A DNA stretch of 37,941 nucleotides from positions 1 to 37,941 of the forward strand of contig NZ_JAOQAH010000052.1 of the NCBI RefSeq assembly GCF_025963695.1, written 5' to 3'. Position numbers and translations under genes: made by a program. The notes under the pieces were generated by a model. The model was not told the DNA's origin, made no database searches, and saw only the letters and a list, made by a program, of their open reading frames with translations. The stretch is from Segetibacter sp. (GTDB lineage Bacteria > Bacteroidota > Bacteroidia > Chitinophagales > Chitinophagaceae). Positions 34,128-37,941 of the stretch are shown in pieces. Numbering within the stretch: the first letter of the stretch is position 1; each line of letters starts with the position of its first letter.

Positions 34128-34135
34128 CAAAAGTA
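34128..34135 (-). promoter_or_regulatory. Candidate -7 promoter element of the DUF3127 gene
   Basis: TACTTTTG on the minus strand matches TAnnTTTG exactly and lies about 18 bases before the start codon, giving a very short leader. No -33 TTG is seen. Confidence 0.42.
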
Positions 34136-35070
34136 TCATTTAAAAACATTGTTGAACGTAAAAGCGCAGAATTAGCTGCCGTATTTTTGGGGATAAAGTT
34201 TTGAGATAGTTTATTATGAAAAGTAGTTTTTAAGTTCTACCTTTTCCTTCCTCTTAAAAGCGGATTCAGTAAGAAATGGGTTATTGAAAATCGTTAGTTA
34301 AGTGAGCATTGCTTAACTAAAATATTTACTCATTATTTCGTGCCATACAACTGTTGATACTTTTTTTAAGTCATATACGCTGAGGAGTAAATGTATATTA
34401 CGGTTAATAGGAAATGTTTGTAATAAGGCAAGACGCCTTGTTAAATAGCAGGACAATTTTCCCGCCTTTGACATTACCATCTAAGTATTTACGAAAACTT
34501 CGGTTCATCTATCCATCTATCCATTGAAAGGTTTAAATAAGCAAAAACAGCTTCGTTTAAAAAATACTTTTATGTGACTCGTAAAGGCATAAGAAGCATA
34601 AAAGTGAGGAAGAATATGTACTCGTGCCAAAATGTTTAACAGTCTTAAGTTGAATACTCTCTTCGATATTTTTGTTGCAATTAATTTTACTCGTAACACT
34701 ACAGTGTTAAAACAACGGCTAATTAAGGTAGGGTTATAAGTATTGGTAATGAAGGAGAAAAAGAATTTTATTTTTACTGTTTGAACATCTTCAATCTTCT
34801 ATCTGCTCGAAAAAAAATTGTAGAATTTTTAAAAATGATAAGCTGCACAGTCTGTATTTTATTTGGTACTGGAATTGAACTGCAAGGATGAGTTTACAGG
34901 GACGTGGATAATAAAAATCAACGTTAATAGTAAGCGAAAGAACCGGATAAAATAACCAAATTATCTCACATTTACTGATATTAATTTTTCCGGAAAACGA
35001 TTAAAACAATACAAAAAAAAATATTCTTTTATGAAACGTAATACTGTCGCGGAAAAGGTAAAAAGAACCA
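34136..35070. other. Long AT-rich gene-free region upstream of dnaA
   Basis: About one kilobase without a supported gene on either strand, rich in A and T. It holds a 9-base inverted repeat (TTAGTTAAG at 34294, CTTAACTAA at 34312), a near-palindrome (TAACACT-AC-AGTGTTA, 34694-34709), a DnaA-box-like TTATCCACG on the minus strand at 34903-34911, and repeated ATCTATCC near 34507-34522. With the sites at 35071-35148 it is a candidate origin region. Confidence 0.5.
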
Positions 35071-35148
35071 TTTTAAAAATTTTTTTTTAAAATATAAAGT
35101 TTGATATTCGCCGTCCCGCCAAACTTTTTTATTCACACTTGTGGAGAA
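35071..35148. promoter_or_regulatory. Candidate origin/DnaA-binding region: AT tract and two inverted DnaA boxes
   Basis: A run of almost pure A/T (35071-35099) is followed 30 bases later by TTATTCACA (35129-35137, plus) and, two bases on, TTCTCCACA on the minus strand (35140-35148). The first matches the DnaA box consensus TTWTNCACA; the second has one mismatch. They lie 67 bases before the dnaA start, so they may serve in dnaA autoregulation, in origin unwinding, or both. Confidence 0.5.
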
Positions 35149-35214
35149 TTATTTGGAGAGGTTTCAAGGTTCTAACATTCCTAACTTAATTATAAAAAAA
35201 CTATAGTGATACAT

Positions 35215-36648
35215 ATGGCCAAAACTGCCGATATAGTTTGGAGTAATTGTTTAAAAATTATTAAAGACATAGTTGAATGGCAACATTATAAGACCTGGTT
35301 CGAGCCTATAAAACCAGTTGAATTAAAAGATTATGTATTGCTTATCCAGGTGCCTAGCCAGTTTTTTTACGAATATCTCGAAGAACATTATGTAAACCTT
35401 TTAGCCAAAACCCTTAAGAGGGAATTAGGCAAAGATGCCCGATTGGAATACAGAATAATGGTGGATAGCGGTAATAGTAGCAATAAACCACTAACCATGG
35501 ATATACCTGCTAATAACATAAAGACTTACAGTAACAACGAAATGGATTTCCCCCTGGTTATTAATAACCCGGTTAAAAATCCGTTTGTTATTCCAGGTCT
35601 TAAGAAAATGCAGATTGATCCGCAGTTAAACCCTATTTATACTTTCGATTCTTTTATAGAGGGAGACTGCAACCGGGTAGCACGTCGTGCAGGTAAAACA
35701 GTTGCTGAGAAACCGGGAGCAAATTCATTTAATCCATTAGTCGTATACGGTGGTGTAGGTTTGGGTAAAACCCACCTGGGACAAGCAATTGGCAACGAAG
35801 TAAAGAGGCTGCACCCAAGCAAAGTTGTACTATATGTAAGCTCAGAAAAGTTCATAAACCAGTTCCAGGATCATAGCCGCAATAATGCTATAAATGATTT
35901 CATTCATTTTTATCAATTGATAGATGTGTTGATCATCGACGATGTGCAGTTTTTCAACCGCGCAGAAAGAAGCCAGGATGCGTTCTTCGCCATTTTCAAC
36001 CACCTACATCAGTCAGGCAAACAACTTGTCTTATCGTCGGACAAGCCACCAAAGGATTTGGATGGTTTGCAAGAAAGACTGCTCAGCCGTTTTCGATGGG
36101 GTCTAAGCGCCGATCTTCAGATGCCTGATTATGATACGCGCATAGAAATACTGGATAAGAAGATGAAAAACGATGGTCTTGACATGCCTCGTGAAGTTGT
36201 AAAATATGTTTCATATAACATTAACAGCAACATTCGCGAGCTTGAGGGAGCACTAATTTCATTACTAGCCCAATCGTCATTAAACAAGAGAGAAATTGAT
36301 CTTGAACTAGCTAAAAAAGTTTTAAGAAATTTCGTAAAAACAAGCAGCAAAGAAATTACGATCGATACCATTCAAAAAATGGTTTGCGAGTTTTTTGATG
36401 TGCCTTATGATAAGCTATTGCAAAAGACCCGCAAACGCGAAATTGTTCAAGCCCGCCAAATAACTATGTTCCTGGCAAAAGCTTTCACTAAAAATTCTCT
36501 TAAGACTATAGGTGAACACTTTGGCGGACGCGATCATACCACTGTCATTCATAGTTGCCAAACAGTAAAAGACTTAATGGATACCGATAGCCTTTTTCGG
36601 GAAAACGTAATGGAATTACAACAAAAGGTACAACTGGCAGCAATGTGA
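35215..36648 (+). CDS. dnaA: Chromosomal replication initiator DnaA
   Basis: I chose the ATG at 35215 (MAKTADIVWSNCLKIIKDIV), giving 477 residues; an in-frame GTG at 35206 would add three. Domain I covers about 1-90 (WQHYKTWFEPIKPVEL). Domain II is a short linker. Domain III is the AAA+ core with Walker A YGGVGLGKTHLGQAIG, Walker B VLIIDDVQFF, sensor 1 LVLSSDKPPKDL and the arginine-finger region LQERLLSRFRWGL. Domain IV has the DnaA-box-binding helix-turn-helix with GGRDHTTVIHSCQTV. It opens the origin and loads the helicase. The AT-rich kilobase with DnaA boxes directly upstream fits the usual dnaA-oriC neighbourhood. A strong terminator follows. Confidence 0.97.
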   Translation: MAKTADIVWSNCLKIIKDIVEWQHYKTWFEPIKPVELKDYVLLIQVPSQFFYEYLEEHYVNLLAKTLKRELGKDARLEYRIMVDSGNSSNKPLTMDIPANNIKTYSNNEMDFPLVINNPVKNPFVIPGLKKMQIDPQLNPIYTFDSFIEGDCNRVARRAGKTVAEKPGANSFNPLVVYGGVGLGKTHLGQAIGNEVKRLHPSKVVLYVSSEKFINQFQDHSRNNAINDFIHFYQLIDVLIIDDVQFFNRAERSQDAFFAIFNHLHQSGKQLVLSSDKPPKDLDGLQERLLSRFRWGLSADLQMPDYDTRIEILDKKMKNDGLDMPREVVKYVSYNINSNIRELEGALISLLAQSSLNKREIDLELAKKVLRNFVKTSSKEITIDTIQKMVCEFFDVPYDKLLQKTRKREIVQARQITMFLAKAFTKNSLKTIGEHFGGRDHTTVIHSCQTVKDLMDTDSLFRENVMELQQKVQLAAM

Positions 36649-36672
36649 TAAAAGTGCTGAATATAAAATATT

Positions 36673-36699
36673 AACCCAGGCTTTTGGCCTGGGTTTTTT
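36673..36699 (+). terminator. Intrinsic terminator of dnaA
   Basis: AACCCAGGC and GCCTGGGTT form a perfect 9-base stem around a 5-base loop, followed by a T run. It lies 24 bases after the dnaA stop. Confidence 0.93.
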
Positions 36700-36727
36700 G
36701 TTACAAGCAGCAGAATAACTATCAAGC

Positions 36728-36750
36728 ATCGTTGCCTCGCAATTCGTTCG
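36728..36750 (+). repeat. Dispersed intergenic repeat, copy with TTCGTTCG-type flank
   Basis: CATCGTTGCCTCGCAATTCG then TTCG, followed by TCCGCA. The core has one change (CCTCGC for CGTCGC). It lies after the dnaA terminator. The rest of the 317-base gap holds the tRNA promoter and nothing else I can name. Confidence 0.75.
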
Positions 36751-36907
36751 TCCGCATGTGCTTATTCAACATTTGACCTTGTACCGTCAAATTGTTGAAA
36801 CCTTCCAAAAAATCGTTCTTGTAGCCGAATTACCAGGTCCTTTTTCAGACTGAGCACCTAATAATTTTAAAAAATTTCATGAGTGCTAAAAAAAGTTTCT
36901 CTCTATT

Positions 36908-36939
36908 TTTGAATGTAACGGCAAATACCCTTATTTTTG
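36908..36939 (+). promoter_or_regulatory. Promoter of the tRNA-Ser/tRNA-Pro operon (TTTG, 20 bases, TATTTTTG)
   Basis: TTTG at 36908-36911, exactly 20 bases, then TATTTTTG at 36932-36939. This is a perfect Bacteroidota housekeeping promoter, 26 bases before tRNA-Ser, with the same spacing and -7 sequence as the tRNA-Glu promoter. Confidence 0.8.
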
Positions 36940-36965
36940 CCACCCCTTTAAAAAAGGAAGGGTTT

Positions 36966-37054
36966 GGTGAGGTGCCTGAGTGGCCGAAAGGAACGGTTTG
37001 CTAAACCGTCGTACGGGTTAAACTGTACCGAGGGTTCGAATCCCTCCCTCACCG
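36966..37054 (+). tRNA. tRNA-Ser (anticodon GCT)
   Basis: Acceptor GGTGAGG/CCTCACC, anticodon stem ACGGT/ACCGT with loop TTGCTAA (anticodon GCT, reading AGC/AGT), the long variable arm typical of tRNA-Ser (CGTACGGGTTAAACTGTACCG), and T arm AGGG-TTCGAAT-CCCT. The discriminator is G, as expected for serine. CCA is not encoded. Confidence 0.95.
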
Positions 37055-37076
37055 CTTCCTCACCGGTTATAGGTTT

Positions 37077-37151
37077 CGGGGCGTAGCGTAGCCCGGTTAT
37101 CGCGCCTGCTTTGGGAGCAGGAGGTCGCAAGTTCGAATCTTGCCGCCCCGA
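37077..37151 (+). tRNA. tRNA-Pro (anticodon TGG)
   Basis: Acceptor CGGGGCG/CGCCCCG, anticodon stem CCTGC/GCAGG with loop TTTGGGA (anticodon TGG), and T arm GCAAG-TTCGAAT-CTTGC. CCA is not encoded. It lies 22 bases after tRNA-Ser with no promoter between, so both come from one transcript. Confidence 0.95.
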
Positions 37152-37159
37152 CTAAGTAG

Positions 37160-37189
37160 TGGCCTCAGAAAATTCTGGGGCCATTTTTT
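37160..37189 (+). terminator. Intrinsic terminator of the tRNA-Ser/tRNA-Pro operon
   Basis: TGGCCTCAGAA and TTCTGGGGCCA pair over 11 bases (one G-U pair) around a 2-base gap, followed by six T. It starts 9 bases after tRNA-Pro. Confidence 0.92.
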
Positions 37190-37322
37190 ATTTGTACACG
37201 GTTTACAAAAAATTTTCTTCATTAATTAGCTTTTCTTTTTAAAAAACGAGAAACTAAACTAGGCTGGTTTTATTTGAAGTAGAATTGAGGGTTGAACAAA
37301 GTAAAAAGCTTTAAGCTAGCAA

Positions 37323-37941
37323 GTTTCAATGGTTCTTATATCGATGGTGCTCATTGAACCGTTCAGTATTTATGATCTTACCGCTTAACCTAAGTTTCAA
37401 TCCTTCTTATTCTGGATGGTGGTCAGTGAGTATCGGTTACCATCCCATTCGGCAACAAGGTTGACGTTTCAATCCTTCTTATTCTGGATGGTGGTCAGTG
37501 AGCAAAAAGGGGATCCGCACCCGGCAGAGTACCTTATGAGTTTCAATCCTTCTTATTCTGGATGGTGGTCAGTGAGATGGCTGTCCTCTCGCCCTCACTC
37601 TGAGCTTTGCTGTTTCAATCCTTCTTATTCTGGATGGTGGTCAGTGAGTATTTTCCATAATCTTTAATTATTTCGGTGATTTTTTGTTTCAATCCTTCTT
37701 ATTCTGGATGGTGGTCAGTGAGGTTTTTCCGTGAAATTTCTATTTCAAGTTTGACGGTATGTTTCAATCCTTCTTATTCTGGATGGTGGTCAGTGAGTTT
37801 TCTCAAATGGCGCCATTAAGTCGTTCCACTGAACGTTTCAATCCTTCTTATTCTGGATGGTGGTCAGTGAGAGCACGGCCCTCGGTGGGTAAAACTGCTT
37901 TCGCTTGTTTCAATCCTTCTTATTCTGGATGTTGGTCAGTG
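37323..37941 (-). CRISPR. CRISPR array, 37-base repeat, cut by the window edge
   Basis: The repeat starts GTTTCAATCCTTCTTATTCT and ends GGTGGTCAGTGAG (37 bases). Seven full copies start at 37394, 37466, 37540, 37612, 37686, 37761 and 37835; an eighth at 37907 is cut at 35 bases by the window end. A decayed copy lies at 37323-37358. Spacers are 35-38 bases and all different. Read on the minus strand the repeat ends ATTGAAAC, the usual crRNA 5' tag of many type I-B and type III systems, so transcription should run leftward, with the leader to the right. The decayed copy at the left end agrees, since terminal repeats decay at the leader-distal end. No cas genes are in the window. Confidence 0.96.

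Noticed and set aside
36948..37130. A 60-codon minus-strand frame across the tRNA operon
   Set aside because: It is antisense to tRNA-Ser and tRNA-Pro and contains the usual false translation EGFEPSVQ.
37416..37667. An 83-codon frame with an internally repeated protein sequence
   Set aside because: It lies wholly within the CRISPR array; the protein repeat is the translated 37-base repeat.

Overview
The window looks like a chromosomal segment from a member of the Bacteroidota, most likely a Chitinophagaceae-type organism. Four things support this. Families typical of the phylum are present (DUF4476, DUF3127, DUF4442, a CWC cysteine-rich protein, a long aromatic amino acid hydroxylase). Promoters match the Bacteroidota pattern TTTG, about 20 bases, then TAnnTTTG, most clearly in front of two tRNA loci. 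Shine-Dalgarno sequences are weak. The DNA is moderately AT-rich with AT-rich spacers. The species assignment is inference.

Layout. 1-2503 (+): the 3' end of leuS, an M23 peptidase and ruvB, ended by a two-way terminator shared with a minus-strand OmpR-type response regulator. 3.7-6.7 kb (-): tRNA-Arg, a small CWC protein and a BtuB-like TonB receptor behind a cobalamin riboswitch. 6.8-14.8 kb: a CvpA-CAP fusion, a PAP2 phosphatase, an aromatic amino acid hydroxylase coupled to a short-chain dehydrogenase, an exporter-type ABC transporter and a secreted Ntn hydrolase. 14.8-19 kb (-): a broken RelE/ParE toxin gene, the ComM-like ATPase, two secreted orphans, a small orphan and tRNA-Glu. 19.2-31.3 kb (+): gapA, pgk, lemA with two TPM-domain genes, a serine hydrolase, a DUF4476 protein, truA, a DUF4442 protein and a tandem pair of beta-CASP metallo-hydrolases. 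31.7-34.1 kb (-): a COG2509 flavoprotein and a DUF3127 protein. Then comes an AT-rich, gene-free kilobase with DnaA boxes (candidate oriC), dnaA, a tRNA-Ser/tRNA-Pro operon, and a CRISPR array that runs off the right edge.

Most genes are housekeeping and do not form one pathway. Local functional units are the B12 riboswitch with its receptor, gapA with pgk, the hydroxylase with its dehydrogenase partner, lemA with the TPM genes, and dnaA with its upstream candidate origin. No cas genes are in the window. The repeat orientation and a decayed repeat at the left end place the leader, and probably the cas genes, to the right.

The least explained signal is a family of short dispersed intergenic repeats with a core near GTTGCGTCGCA. 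At least twelve copies occur, in both orientations and with three kinds of 3' flank, almost all at gene boundaries and several as inverted pairs. A second unexplained element is a 413-base gap (31320-31732) with several nested or mutually exclusive hairpins.
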